Below, in pieces: positions 41,401 through 50,623 of a stretch of 64,000 bases of DNA. The position numbers and the translations under genes were made by a program. The notes below the pieces were generated by a model. That model was not told the origin of the DNA and ran no database searches. It worked only from the letters and a program-made list of their open reading frames with translations. Source of the DNA: Anaerolineae bacterium (lineage in GTDB: Bacteria > Chloroflexota > Anaerolineae > Promineifilales > Promineifilaceae); assembly GCA_020848035.1 (NCBI GenBank), contig JADLAX010000052.1, positions 62,001 to 126,000 of the forward strand. Reading direction: 5' to 3'. Position 1 is the first letter of the stretch. Every line of letters starts with the position of its first letter.

Positions 41401-43653
41401 TTACGCTTTTTTAATGTGAAACGACCCTTCCAACCCGCTGGCCGAATCCGGGCCAAGCCACACCTTGAACTCGCCCGGCTCAACCACGTAACGCATGTCC
41501 AGCCCTGTGAAGCCGAGCTCGCTTACCGGTACGGCAAACGAGACGGTGCGTTTTTCGCCTGGCTGGAGGGTGATCTTTTGGAATCCTTTCAGCTCCTTCA
41601 CCGGGCGGGTGACGCTGCCCACCAGGTCACGCACGTACAGCTGCACCACCTCCGCCCCAGCTCGCTCGCCCGTGTTTGTTACCGTGGCGGAGACGGCCAG
41701 CGTGTCGGTCAGGCCCAGCGCTGGCTGGGCAATGTGCAGATCGCTGTAGGTAAACCGGGTGTAGCTGAGGCCGTAGCCAAAGGGGAACAGCGGCGAATTG
41801 GGCGCGTCGATATAGACCGACTTGAACGATTCGGCAAACTGCCTGGTGCCTGCTTCCGAGGCAGGGCGGCCGGTGTTTTTGTGGCTGTAGTAGATCGGAA
41901 TTTGCCCCATCGAGCGGGGCCAGCTGGCGGTGAGTTTGCCCGACGGGTTGACGGTGCCAAACAAAATATCGGCCACGGCGCGGCCGGCGCGAATGCCCGC
42001 GTGCCAGGCGCACAGTAGGGCATCGGTCTGGCTGGCAAGTTGGGGAATGACCAACGGCCGTCCACTCATCAGCACACACACGATTGGTTTGCCGGTAGCC
42101 GCCACGGCATCCACCACTTCCTGCTGGCGGCCGGGCAGGCCCAGGTCGGTGCGGCTGTGCCCTTCACCGCTCATGTCGGCGCTTTCGCCCAGCACCAGCA
42201 GCACCACATCGGCATCTTGGGCGGCGGCAACGGCCGTTGCAATGTCCAGCGGCCCATCTTCACGGATGGGGCAGGCCGGTACGTGGGTCCACGCCTCGTC
42301 CGGCAGGTAAACCGACAGCCCTGCCAACACCGTTTCTACGTCCTCAGGGTGGGTGTGCAGCGACCAGCAGCCGAGCATGTCGTGGCGATTGTCGGCCAGG
42401 GGGCCAATCACCGCCAGGCGCGTGTGTGGGGCGAGGGGCAGCAGGTCGTGGTCGTTTTTCAGCAGCACCATTGCTTCGTGGGCCACGTCCAGGGCCACTT
42501 CGCGGAAATCGGGCCGCAGGATGAGTTGAGGGGCCAGGGATTCATCGACGTACGGGTTTTCAAACAGGCCGACGGCGATTTTCAGGCGCAGCACGCGGCG
42601 CACGGCCTCGTCGACCAATTCCAGGGGGACCTCGCCGCTTTCGACCAACTCGGCCAGGTGATCGTGGTAGCCGTGGCTGATCATTTCGATGTCCAGCCCG
42701 GCCAGCAGGCTGAGGCGGGCGGCCTCTTTGAGATCGGCGGCCAGCCCGTGGGGGATGAGCTCCTTCACCGCTTCGTAATCGCTGAGGACCACGCCGGGCC
42801 ACTGCCACTCATCGCGCAAAATGGTGCGCAGGATGAGCGGGTTGGCCGTGGCCGGTACACCGCTGATTTCGTTAAACGAGCTCATCACGCTGCCCGCTCC
42901 GGCGTCAAACGCTGCTTTGAAGGGCGGCAAGTAAACGTCACGCAGGGTGCGTTCGGAGAAGTCGGTGGTGTTATAGTCGCGGCCCGCTTCGGCGGCCCCG
43001 TAACCGACGTAATGTTTGGGGCAGGCGGCAATGCGACGGCCGCTTGCCAAATGGGTGGTCTGGAAGCCACGCACGCGGGCGCGGGCCATGGCCATGCCCA
43101 AAAACGGGTCTTCGCCCGCACCTTCGGCAATGCGGCCCCAGCGCGGATCGCGGGCCACATCCACCATTGGCGCAAAAATCCAGTCCACCCCCACCGATGA
43201 CGCTTCTTCGGCGGCGACGCAGGACGCTTTTTCCAGCAGTTCGGGGTTCCAGGTGGACGCTTCCGCTAGAGGGATGGGGAAGATGGTGCGGTAGCCGTGA
43301 ATGACGTCGCTGCCGACCATGAGGGGAATGCCCAGCCGCGATTCTTCCACGGCGAGGCGCTGGCAGTAGTTGATTGCCTTGGGCAGCGTGACGTTGAGGA
43401 ACGAACCCACGCCGCCAGCGCGCAGCAGATCTTCCATGTCGTGGCGCAGCTTGGGGAAATATTCGAACGGTTCGCCGTTGGCTTCGGCCGTTTGTTTTTG
43501 CGCGTCGTGGTGGTCGCGGTCAAAGGGGCCAAACGGGTTGGTTTGCACCAGCTGGCCGACCTTTTCGGCCAGGGTCATCTCGGCCAGCAGCGCGTCAACA
43601 CGCGCTTCGGTGGCCGGGTCGAGTTGGTTGTACGGGGTGATGTGGTTGTCCAT
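41401..43653 (-). CDS. GH3 beta-glucosidase-type glycosidase
   Basis: 750 residues from the MDNHITPYN Met; no signal peptide. GSDVIHGYRTIFPIPLAEA near 114-132 and PRWGRIAEGAGEDPFL near 170-185 are the GH3 (alpha/beta)8 signatures, CPKHYVGYGA at 211-220 binds sugar, and Asp292 in VVLSDYEAV is the nucleophile. The (alpha/beta)6 sandwich follows, with an acid/base region near VLGESADMSGEGHSRTD (about 490-510). A fibronectin-III-like domain ends the protein. It releases terminal beta-glucose (or xylose). It sits in the LacI-controlled sugar locus directly after the GH35 gene. The frame upstream is repeat. Confidence 0.93.
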   Translation of the reverse strand: MDNHITPYNQLDPATEARVDALLAEMTLAEKVGQLVQTNPFGPFDRDHHDAQKQTAEANGEPFEYFPKLRHDMEDLLRAGGVGSFLNVTLPKAINYCQRLAVEESRLGIPLMVGSDVIHGYRTIFPIPLAEASTWNPELLEKASCVAAEEASSVGVDWIFAPMVDVARDPRWGRIAEGAGEDPFLGMAMARARVRGFQTTHLASGRRIAACPKHYVGYGAAEAGRDYNTTDFSERTLRDVYLPPFKAAFDAGAGSVMSSFNEISGVPATANPLILRTILRDEWQWPGVVLSDYEAVKELIPHGLAADLKEAARLSLLAGLDIEMISHGYHDHLAELVESGEVPLELVDEAVRRVLRLKIAVGLFENPYVDESLAPQLILRPDFREVALDVAHEAMVLLKNDHDLLPLAPHTRLAVIGPLADNRHDMLGCWSLHTHPEDVETVLAGLSVYLPDEAWTHVPACPIREDGPLDIATAVAAAQDADVVLLVLGESADMSGEGHSRTDLGLPGRQQEVVDAVAATGKPIVCVLMSGRPLVIPQLASQTDALLCAWHAGIRAGRAVADILFGTVNPSGKLTASWPRSMGQIPIYYSHKNTGRPASEAGTRQFAESFKSVYIDAPNSPLFPFGYGLSYTRFTYSDLHIAQPALGLTDTLAVSATVTNTGERAGAEVVQLYVRDLVGSVTRPVKELKGFQKITLQPGEKRTVSFAVPVSELGFTGLDMRYVVEPGEFKVWLGPDSASGLEGSFHIKKA

Positions 43654-43673
43654 TTTTCTCACTTTCGGGGATT

Positions 43674-43707
43674 GAGTCATTGAGTAATTACCCAATTACC
43701 TGATTAC
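43674..43707. repeat. Short octamer array at the GH35-GH3 junction
   Basis: GAGTCATT, GAGTAATT, ACCCAATT and ACCTGATT repeat with period eight. It supplies the TAA stop of the GH35 gene on the minus strand. A similar GTAATTGGGTCAGTGAGTCATTAC stretch, starting at about 55789, lies after the YIP1 gene start. Confidence 0.6.
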
Positions 43708-45966
43708 AAATCTTATCTGCCCATCGCTGGTGTGTAAGGTTTGGCGGTTGGTGCCTACGCTGATGATGGCGGTGGCGGTAGACGGCCGTACGCTGAGCAC
43801 CATTGTATCGCCTGCTTCGCTGATGCCGGTGATTTCGCCCGTGGCGTAGTGCACCGTGACCTGGTTGTTGAGCCGCCATTCCAGGGGCAGGATGAGGCCC
43901 TGACGGGCGGGCAGGTGGATGGAACGGCCGTCAAACAGCGGTTCATTTTGGTAGGCAATGGTGGTATCGAGGGGATCGTCGTGGTAGTTGTTGAGGTAGA
44001 GGAAACGGCCGTTTTCGCCCACGCTCAGCCGCACATCGGCCCAATGGCTCAGCTGGAACAGCGGTGCGCAGCCCAGGCGCACCGCCATCTGGTGCAAAAT
44101 GTCCAGATCGTCCAGCGTGTCGGCCGTGAGCGCCGCGCCAAAAAAGAGCACGGTGCCCTGGCCCACGGCCTGCCCAAAACCTACCGTCTCGCCGCTGGCC
44201 CGCGTGGCAAACACCTCGTCGAAGCGGCCTTGGTACGACTCCGCAAAGGAGGTTGGCACATCGCGGTGGTCGAAGACGGTGAGGAGGGCCTGGGTAAACG
44301 GCGGGTCGCTGGTGATTTGCTGAACGCCCAGCGCATCTTTGAGGATGGTGCATGGTGTGCCGCTAAAATCGGCCTCGGCCAGCCGCCCGACAAGCCCCAG
44401 CTTGCCGCCAGATTTGACATAATCTACGAGATTTTGCTGCACGTTGGCGGGGCACTGCTTGTCCAACATCACCCAGAGCAGCGGCGTTTGGGCCACGTCC
44501 AGGGTGGTGCGGCTGAGTTCGACCATGTTGAAGGGGCGGTGGGTGAGGGCCAGGCCGCGAGCGATGAAGTCACACAGCACCACCTCGCGCTGGTGGGTAG
44601 TGATGCGGGTGGCGTCTTGGGTGGCGGCGTTGTTCACTTCGGTCATGAAGTGGTCCAGCAAAAAGCCGAGGGTGGTGACGGTTTGTGGCTGGGCCAGCAC
44701 CAGGTCGGTGCCGTAAGCGTGCAGGACGCTAGAAAGCTTCGGATAGCGATGATAGTGCTGCCGCAGACTGCCATCTTTACGTACCGGGTGGCCCCAGTTG
44801 TGCCGCTTTACCGGGCTTAACACGGGGTCGTTTTCGCCATCAAAAAAGAGGTAGTGGTTGATGGCTCGCATGCCGGTGGAGAGGCACAGGCGGGTATGCA
44901 GGTCGTAAAACGACGTCTGCCCATTGCTGTAATCGTTGCTGCCGCCTGCCTGGAACTCGATGGAAAAGAGGGCCTGATCTTTGTTGTGCAGCGCCTTGGT
45001 GGTTTCGTTGACAAAAAGCAGCTGGTGGTAACTGCCCGCGCCGATGTGCATCGGGTAAACGTCGGTGGCGCTGATCATGCCGTCCATTTCCATCACTTCG
45101 ATTAGCTGCGACAGGCCGATGGGGAACGTTTTGCCGCCGTTCATGAAGCCGTGAATGTTGACGACAGGCGGCACGTTCATGCCGTTGGCCCGCGCTTCGT
45201 CCCAGAGGAAAGCCATGTATTGGCGCAGGTAGCGGCGGTAAAAGTGACGATAATCGTCTACGATTTGGGCGGCGTGTGGCGCGGCGGGCTGCACCAGGCC
45301 GCCGTGCAGGAAGTGGGGCAGGTTGTTGGTGGGGTAGTGGGGGGGCAGGGTACGGCCGTATTTCTCCTGCACAAACGCGGCAAACCGGGCAATCGTGTCT
45401 GGGTTGGTGTCGAAGATGTTGCGCACCCAGTGCGGCATGCCCATTTCATTGTCCAGCTGGACCATGATGATGCTGCCGCCGTGGGTGACCTGCCGCGGCG
45501 TGAGCACGGCAAACACCGCCTTAAACCAATCCTGGACGCAGGTCAGGAAGTCCGGGTGCAGGTAACTGACGATGTTTTGCGTCTGCCCATCCTGGCTGAC
45601 AAAGGCCACCTGGGGGTAGGTGGCAAACAGCCAGGGCGGCACGCCTTCGTTGATGGTCTCGGCCATGATGTACGGGCCGGGGCGGGCGATGATCAGCAGG
45701 CCCATTTCGGTGGCCAGGTCGAGAAAACCGGCCAGATCGCGCATGGGGTGGGTACGGCCGTCTACATCCGCCACGCCCTCTTCGGTTTGGTGCCACAGCC
45801 AGGGAATGTAAGCAGCCACCGTGTTGAAGCCCGCCTGTTGCAGCAGGCCCAGCCGGTGCCGCCATTCCTCTTTTGGCGTGCGGAAATAGTGAAACTCACC
45901 GGCCTGAATCAGCTGCGGTTGGTCATCGAGCCAGAAACGGCCGTCTTTGGCATAAAAGGTACGCAT
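43696..45966 (-). CDS. GH35 beta-galactosidase-type glycosidase
   Basis: 756 residues, no signal peptide, with AAGGAG before the ATG. GEFHYFRTPKEEWRHRLGLL at 23-42, NTVAAYIPWLWHQ at 48-60 and IARPGPYIMAE at 93-103 are classic GH35 sequences. The acid/base Glu is Glu174 in VQLDNEMG (usually QxENEYG). A candidate nucleophile is Glu337 in FSIEFQAGG. C-terminal beta domains follow. It likely removes terminal beta-galactose or a related residue from imported oligosaccharides; some GH35 enzymes act on other sugars. It is cotranscribed with the cytosolic glycoamylase-like gene, nine bases away. The stop arises in a short repeat. Confidence 0.88.
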   Translation of the reverse strand: MRTFYAKDGRFWLDDQPQLIQAGEFHYFRTPKEEWRHRLGLLQQAGFNTVAAYIPWLWHQTEEGVADVDGRTHPMRDLAGFLDLATEMGLLIIARPGPYIMAETINEGVPPWLFATYPQVAFVSQDGQTQNIVSYLHPDFLTCVQDWFKAVFAVLTPRQVTHGGSIIMVQLDNEMGMPHWVRNIFDTNPDTIARFAAFVQEKYGRTLPPHYPTNNLPHFLHGGLVQPAAPHAAQIVDDYRHFYRRYLRQYMAFLWDEARANGMNVPPVVNIHGFMNGGKTFPIGLSQLIEVMEMDGMISATDVYPMHIGAGSYHQLLFVNETTKALHNKDQALFSIEFQAGGSNDYSNGQTSFYDLHTRLCLSTGMRAINHYLFFDGENDPVLSPVKRHNWGHPVRKDGSLRQHYHRYPKLSSVLHAYGTDLVLAQPQTVTTLGFLLDHFMTEVNNAATQDATRITTHQREVVLCDFIARGLALTHRPFNMVELSRTTLDVAQTPLLWVMLDKQCPANVQQNLVDYVKSGGKLGLVGRLAEADFSGTPCTILKDALGVQQITSDPPFTQALLTVFDHRDVPTSFAESYQGRFDEVFATRASGETVGFGQAVGQGTVLFFGAALTADTLDDLDILHQMAVRLGCAPLFQLSHWADVRLSVGENGRFLYLNNYHDDPLDTTIAYQNEPLFDGRSIHLPARQGLILPLEWRLNNQVTVHYATGEITGISEAGDTMVLSVRPSTATAIISVGTNRQTLHTSDGQIRFVIR

Positions 45967-45975
45967 TTTTTCTCC

Positions 45976-47202
45976 TTATCGGCGGGAAAACCCCAAGACG
46001 GTGAGTGCCTTTTGGATGGTGGGGCTGTTGGTGTACGTTTTCCAGATGAGCTGGCTCAGGTAATTTTCGATCATGATCATGGAACAGCCTTTGTGAATGG
46101 CGTAGATGGAGTGGCTGTACCAGGGGGGCGAGACGGCCAGGTTGTACGCTTCGTAAAAGCCATATGGCCCCCACAGGGCCGGATGGTTGTGATACACGTG
46201 ATCAATCATTGCCAGGGTCTCATCGGGCACAAAGGGCAGGCAGGCCATAGCGGCAAAAATCGAGATGGTGCCGTGCGGGATGGGCTTTTGCAGGCTGGGG
46301 GTGCTGCCGGAAACGTCGTAACCCCAGGGGCTGTCGCCGCAGCTGATGCCCCAGCTGTTGGCGTGGTAGGTGGGGAAGCTGTCGCCCTTTTCGATGCAAA
46401 AGCTGCGGTTGGCCAGGCTGGCCAACCGGGTGTTGTTGAACCAGTCAATGCCGTCCGGGTCGAGATAACGGGCGGTGTCCAGCCACGCTTCGCTGAACTG
46501 ATAGGCAAAGAGATGGCCGCCGGGGTTGATGACGATTTCTTGCCCATCGTAGCGGCCAATATCGCGCGAGAAGCCGTGGTAGAGCTGGCGGGCAACGGCC
46601 GTATCCACCGATTCGGCCGCTTGCAGGTACATCATTTTTTGCTCGGCGGCCATGTCCCACTGGTGAATAAAGCCGGGGGCACCGGTAACGTAGTCGCCGT
46701 CTTCGTCCGGGTTGTAGGCCATGCGGAAAAGGGTCACGCCGTCCCGCTCGAAGATGATGAAGTTCCAATCCACCCGGTCCAGCAGCTGCTGCGCCAGGTC
46801 GGAAATTTCTGGGTCCTGGAAGTAGGCAGCGGCGGTGATGACGCCGTTCAGGCAAAGGGCTGTGTCGATGGTGGAGTATTCACATTTGCGCAGGCGGGCG
46901 CCGCTGGCCATGTCTAAAAAGTGGGCAAAAAAGCCGCGATGGTGGCTGGCGTGGTGCAGCAAGGTGTGCAGCGTTTGCCGGGTAATCTCTAACGCCTGCT
47001 GGCGCGGCATGAAGCCGCGTTCAACGGCAATGACCCAGGCGGACAGGGTGAAGCCGACGGAGGCGATGGAGGCCACTTCGGGTGTTTTGGTGGAGTCGAC
47101 GGTGAGGCCGAAGCCGGGGCTGGCCGGATCGAGGTTGGTGAAGTTCACGAAAAAATCGAAGGAGCCTTTGAGTTCGTTGTGCAAGATGGTGTGTGTGTCC
47201 AT
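45976..47202 (-). CDS. Glycoamylase-like protein (GH144-type), cytosolic
   Basis: 408 residues from the MDTHTILHN Met; no signal peptide. The alpha/alpha-barrel pattern of the glycoamylase-like family is clear: FDFFVNFTNLDPASPGFGL, VASIASVGFTLSAWVIAVERG, CEYSTIDTALCLNGVI, FLFAYQFSEAWLD-like segment and the SWGISCGDSPWGYDVSG region. Characterised members of this family are GH144 endo-beta-1,2-glucanases. It is homologous to the lipoprotein at 48277-49647, so the locus has an outer and an inner version. An alternative start at 47289 overlaps the LacI stop by four bases (ATGA) and would add 29 unconserved residues; both are possible. Function beyond the family is inferred. Confidence 0.75.
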   Translation of the reverse strand: MDTHTILHNELKGSFDFFVNFTNLDPASPGFGLTVDSTKTPEVASIASVGFTLSAWVIAVERGFMPRQQALEITRQTLHTLLHHASHHRGFFAHFLDMASGARLRKCEYSTIDTALCLNGVITAAAYFQDPEISDLAQQLLDRVDWNFIIFERDGVTLFRMAYNPDEDGDYVTGAPGFIHQWDMAAEQKMMYLQAAESVDTAVARQLYHGFSRDIGRYDGQEIVINPGGHLFAYQFSEAWLDTARYLDPDGIDWFNNTRLASLANRSFCIEKGDSFPTYHANSWGISCGDSPWGYDVSGSTPSLQKPIPHGTISIFAAMACLPFVPDETLAMIDHVYHNHPALWGPYGFYEAYNLAVSPPWYSHSIYAIHKGCSMIMIENYLSQLIWKTYTNSPTIQKALTVLGFSRR

Positions 47203-47285
47203 GTGTTCGGGAGGTGTCCTTGTGGGGATGCGGGATTGGAACCCTGATTTTTGAGTGGGAACGGCCGTACCAACAACCAACCGGT

Positions 47286-48269
47286 TCATTTTGCCCCGTA
47301 ATTTCTGGTCGAGGATTCCCGCTGAATCAGCTGGGTGCGAATGCGGTACGGTTTGGGGAACGGATTTTCGTTTTCCAGCAGGTCGATGAGTTGGTTAGCG
47401 GCCGTCGCGCCCCAGGCGGCCCGCGAGGAGCCTACCGTGGACAGGCTGGGTTGAAGGTGCTGGGCAATTTTGATGTCGTCGAAGCCAACCACGCCGATGT
47501 CGTCGGGCGCTTTGAGGCCGTGTTCCTTCATCGCTTTGAGGAAACCAATTGCCATCTGGTCGTTGGCGCAGAAAACCGCGTCGGGCAAACTGCCGCTGGC
47601 AATGATCGTTTGGGCTACGCCGTAGCCGGATTTTTCGGTGAAGTTGCCCTTAAAGTAAGCGATAGGCAGGTCATTGCGCTGGGCTTCGCGCAAAAAGGCG
47701 TGTTTGCGCTCGGCGTTGTCGAAGGAGTCGGACGCGCCGGAGATGAAGGCGATGTGTCGCGCCCCCTGGTGGTAGAGGTGGTAGAAGGCGTCTTTGGCAC
47801 CCTGTTCGTTGTCTAGCAGCAGCGGCAGCAGAAATTCAGACTCCAGGTAGCGGTCCAGCACCACAATGGGGAATTTTTCCGAGGCCAGGTTCATGATCGT
47901 TTCGCTGTCGATTTTGTAGTCGAACACGATGGCCCCATCCACCTGGCGCTGGGTGAGCACTTTGCGCTTGGTCCAGCTTTCCGGGCAGACGATCATTTCA
48001 TAATCGGTTTGGATGACTGCCTCGTGAATGCCTTCCAAAATTTCTTCGTAAAACGAACCGCCGAAACTGGTTATAAAAACGCCAACGGTGCCAGTTTTGC
48101 GCTTTTTCAGGTTGCGGGCGAAGGCGTTGGGATGATAATTCAGCTCTTTGGCTACTTTGAGTACATGTTTGCGGGTATCGTCGCTGATGGTGCCGGTACC
48201 GTTGAGGGCGTAGGATACGGCCGTCACGCTCACCCGGGCATGTTTGGCCACATCTTTGATGGTTGTCAT
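47286..48269 (-). CDS. LacI family transcriptional regulator
   Basis: 327 residues. The N-terminal helix-turn-helix TIKDVAKHARVSVTAVSYAL at 3-22 and hinge helix NAFARNLKKRKTGTVGV near 48-64 are typical. The rest is the periplasmic-binding-protein-like sensor domain with VDGAIVFDY, DAVFCANDQMAIGFLKAM and GVVGFDDIKIAQHL. It most likely represses or activates the surrounding sugar locus in answer to an imported sugar. It lies within the locus between the two glycoamylase-like genes, so it is probably cotranscribed and autoregulated. A candidate operator lies at 62385-62400. Confidence 0.93.
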   Translation of the reverse strand: MTTIKDVAKHARVSVTAVSYALNGTGTISDDTRKHVLKVAKELNYHPNAFARNLKKRKTGTVGVFITSFGGSFYEEILEGIHEAVIQTDYEMIVCPESWTKRKVLTQRQVDGAIVFDYKIDSETIMNLASEKFPIVVLDRYLESEFLLPLLLDNEQGAKDAFYHLYHQGARHIAFISGASDSFDNAERKHAFLREAQRNDLPIAYFKGNFTEKSGYGVAQTIIASGSLPDAVFCANDQMAIGFLKAMKEHGLKAPDDIGVVGFDDIKIAQHLQPSLSTVGSSRAAWGATAANQLIDLLENENPFPKPYRIRTQLIQRESSTRNYGAK

Positions 48270-48276
48270 GAAGCTG

Positions 48277-49647
48277 CTACCTTTGCAAAAGCTGCAAGTT
48301 GCTGAGTCCGCTCAAAATGTGTTCGTTGGCCATCGACGTCTGGTACACCAGATCGTTTTGGTAGTTGGCCAACATCAACAGGGAAATGCCTTTGTCAATG
48401 CCAATGACGTCGCTGGCGACCCAATTTTCAGTGAGATTGTAGGCATCTAAAAAGCCATATTCTCCTTTCAAAGATTCAATGGAATAATAGTTCAACATGG
48501 CCGCTTCGGCATCTTCTGGCACAAAAATGATCGAGCCAATGGCCCCTGCCGGGGCGATGGTGTCGTCTATGAAGTGTGAATTGTTGTCGAAGCCGGAGGG
48601 GGGCGCGCCGTAGAGGCCGTTGTAGCCGTCTGGGCCATCGCTGGCGGTGATGCCCCAGGCAGTGGGGCCAAGCGTCAGGTATTCGTCATCGTTGGCGATG
48701 GCAAAATCGACCTGGGCCTGGGACGCAGCCACCGAATTGTCGAACCAGTTCACCTCTTCCGCGTCGGTGTAGTTCCGAAAGTCGATCCAGGCGTGGCTGT
48801 ACTGGTAGGTGAAAAGGGAGCCAAACCAGGAGTGAATGAACCCTTCGCCCTCGCCAAACTTGCCGTAGTGGCGGTTAAAGGTGTAGTAGGGCGTCTCATC
48901 AAGGGGAAAGGTGTCTGAACCGGCGGCCAGGACGTACAGCATCAGCTGCTCGGCGTAGAAGTCCCAATGCCCGGCGTAGCCTTCGCCGGGGCGGTAGGCC
49001 ATGTGGAACATGTTGCGCGACTCGTCTAAAAACCAGGGCCAGTTGACCCCGTCGTAAATTTCTTCAGCCTTGGCCTGGACGTCGCCGCCAAAGTATTGGC
49101 CAGCGGTGAGCACGCCCATGAGCAGGATGCCGGTGTCGATGGAGGAGACTTCACTTTGCCAGGCGCGCTCGCCGGTTTGCATGTCCACAAAGTGGTAGTA
49201 GAAGCCTTCGGTGCGATCCATGTTAAGCAGGGTGTCCATGGTGCCGTTGGCCCGCTCAAACCCTTCGTCGAAGGTGATGTACGCTTTTTCCACGCCCACC
49301 ACGTAGGCGGTGAGGCCAAAGCCGACGGAGGCGATGCTGGCAATGCCGGGCGAGCCGGGGAAACGGTCGCGAATGAGGCCGTAGCCGGGGCTGTCGGGGT
49401 CGGTGTTGGCCTGTTCCCAGAAGAAGTTAAACGCGCCGCGCATCTCGTATTCAATGACTTCGGCGGCGGGGGAGGGGGTTGGGGTGGGAACGGCCGTTGC
49501 CGTGGGCAAAGGGGTGGCGGTGGGTAAAGGGGTGGAAGTGGGGGGAACGGCCGTTGCCGCGCCTTCCGGCGTTGCCCTCGAACAACCAATTACACCAACT
49601 GCCACCCACAGCAGCAGCCAAAGATGGCCCAAACGAAATTTATTCAC
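48277..49647 (-). CDS. Glycoamylase-like lipoprotein (GH144-type), exported
   Basis: 456 residues from the GTG at 49647 (MNKFRLG). The signal peptide ends in VGVIGC and a Thr/Pro linker follows. The catalytic-type barrel starts near residue 65 (YEMRGAFNFFWEQANTDPDS), with IASIASVGFGLTAYVVGVEK, SEVSSIDTGILLMGVL and a TAWGITASDGPDGY segment parallel to its cytosolic homologue. As a surface lipoprotein it should cut polymer outside the cell before import. The family's known activity is endo-beta-1,2-glucan hydrolysis (GH144). The start overlaps the permease stop by eight bases. A TTG start 33 bases upstream would lengthen the signal region and is less likely. Confidence 0.77.
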   Translation of the reverse strand: MNKFRLGHLWLLLWVAVGVIGCSRATPEGAATAVPPTSTPLPTATPLPTATAVPTPTPSPAAEVIEYEMRGAFNFFWEQANTDPDSPGYGLIRDRFPGSPGIASIASVGFGLTAYVVGVEKAYITFDEGFERANGTMDTLLNMDRTEGFYYHFVDMQTGERAWQSEVSSIDTGILLMGVLTAGQYFGGDVQAKAEEIYDGVNWPWFLDESRNMFHMAYRPGEGYAGHWDFYAEQLMLYVLAAGSDTFPLDETPYYTFNRHYGKFGEGEGFIHSWFGSLFTYQYSHAWIDFRNYTDAEEVNWFDNSVAASQAQVDFAIANDDEYLTLGPTAWGITASDGPDGYNGLYGAPPSGFDNNSHFIDDTIAPAGAIGSIIFVPEDAEAAMLNYYSIESLKGEYGFLDAYNLTENWVASDVIGIDKGISLLMLANYQNDLVYQTSMANEHILSGLSNLQLLQR

Positions 49648-50623
49648 CAGCAATACCTGTCCTTTCAACGGATTCAACAAACCATTTTTGCAGCAAGAAA
49701 TACATCACCAGCAGCGGCAGAATGTTTAAGAAGGTGCCGCTCAGCTTCACCGCCTCGTTCAGCCGGTCGAAGATGTTGACCGTGCCGGGCGGGTACAAAT
49801 TTTCATACGCCTGGACAAACTTGGAGAGCTGCATCGGCAAAGATTGGATGCCGCCTTCCAGGAAGATGACCGTCAGGTACGTTTCGTTCCAGTACCACAC
49901 CGTGGAAAAGATGATGGCGATGATGTAGGAAGGAACGGCCGCAGGCAGGGCAATCGACGTAAAAATCTTCAGGCTGGACGCGCCGTCCAACCGGGCCGCC
50001 TCTTCCAATGCCTTGGGCAAGGAGAGAAACGTCTGGTAGAAAATTAAAATAAAAATGGCGCTTTTGTAGCCCTGGCCCATGACGGCGGGCAGGACGAGGG
50101 CAAAAATATTGCCCAGCAGCCCATATTCGCGGTAGGTGAGCATTTGCGGAATGACCGTGTTTTGTGCCGGGATGATAAACGTGGCCAGGATTAGCGCAAA
50201 GAGCAGATTTTTGCCAGGGAAGCGGTAGCGGGCCAGCCCGTACCCCACCAGCGAACAAACAACGGTCTGGAAGATCGACGGCACTACGCTGATGATGAGC
50301 GAAGAAGCCAGCTTGCTGGGATAGTCCAGCACGAAGTACGCTTTCTCATAGTTGCCCGTGTACAGCTCTGTGGGAATCCACTGCACCATCGGGTTCAGCA
50401 AATCGCCGGGGCTTTTCATGCTGGTGACAAACATGAACAGCAGCGGATAGAGGTACACAAAGCCAATGGCAATCAGCAGCAGGTAGAGCATGACGTTAAA
50501 AACGAGGCCATAGCTGGTGCGGTTGCCAAAGAAAAACGTTCTGAGGGCATCACGGTTCAGCCAGCTCATGACGGAATGTTCAGAATTTCTTTCGCTGATG
50601 TGTGGCTTGGTCAGGCTAGCCAT
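49640..50623 (-). CDS. Carbohydrate ABC transporter permease (MalG-like), pair 2
   Basis: 327 residues. An N-terminal extension of about 40 residues leads to six membrane segments (about 42-64, 108-130, 142-165, 178-200, 222-245, 285-305). The EAA loop EEAARLDGASSLKIFTSIALP is near 210-230. It partners the permease encoded just upstream, with an 8-base overlap. The ATPase must come from elsewhere, as is usual for shared MsmK/MalK-type ATPases. Confidence 0.9.
   Translation of the reverse strand: MASLTKPHISERNSEHSVMSWLNRDALRTFFFGNRTSYGLVFNVMLYLLLIAIGFVYLYPLLFMFVTSMKSPGDLLNPMVQWIPTELYTGNYEKAYFVLDYPSKLASSLIISVVPSIFQTVVCSLVGYGLARYRFPGKNLLFALILATFIIPAQNTVIPQMLTYREYGLLGNIFALVLPAVMGQGYKSAIFILIFYQTFLSLPKALEEAARLDGASSLKIFTSIALPAAVPSYIIAIIFSTVWYWNETYLTVIFLEGGIQSLPMQLSKFVQAYENLYPPGTVNIFDRLNEAVKLSGTFLNILPLLVMYFLLQKWFVESVERTGIAGE

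Noticed and set aside
45151-46917. A 588-codon open frame on the plus strand
   Set aside because: It lies opposite the GH35 and GH144-type genes, whose families are clear. Long antisense frames are common at this GC content.
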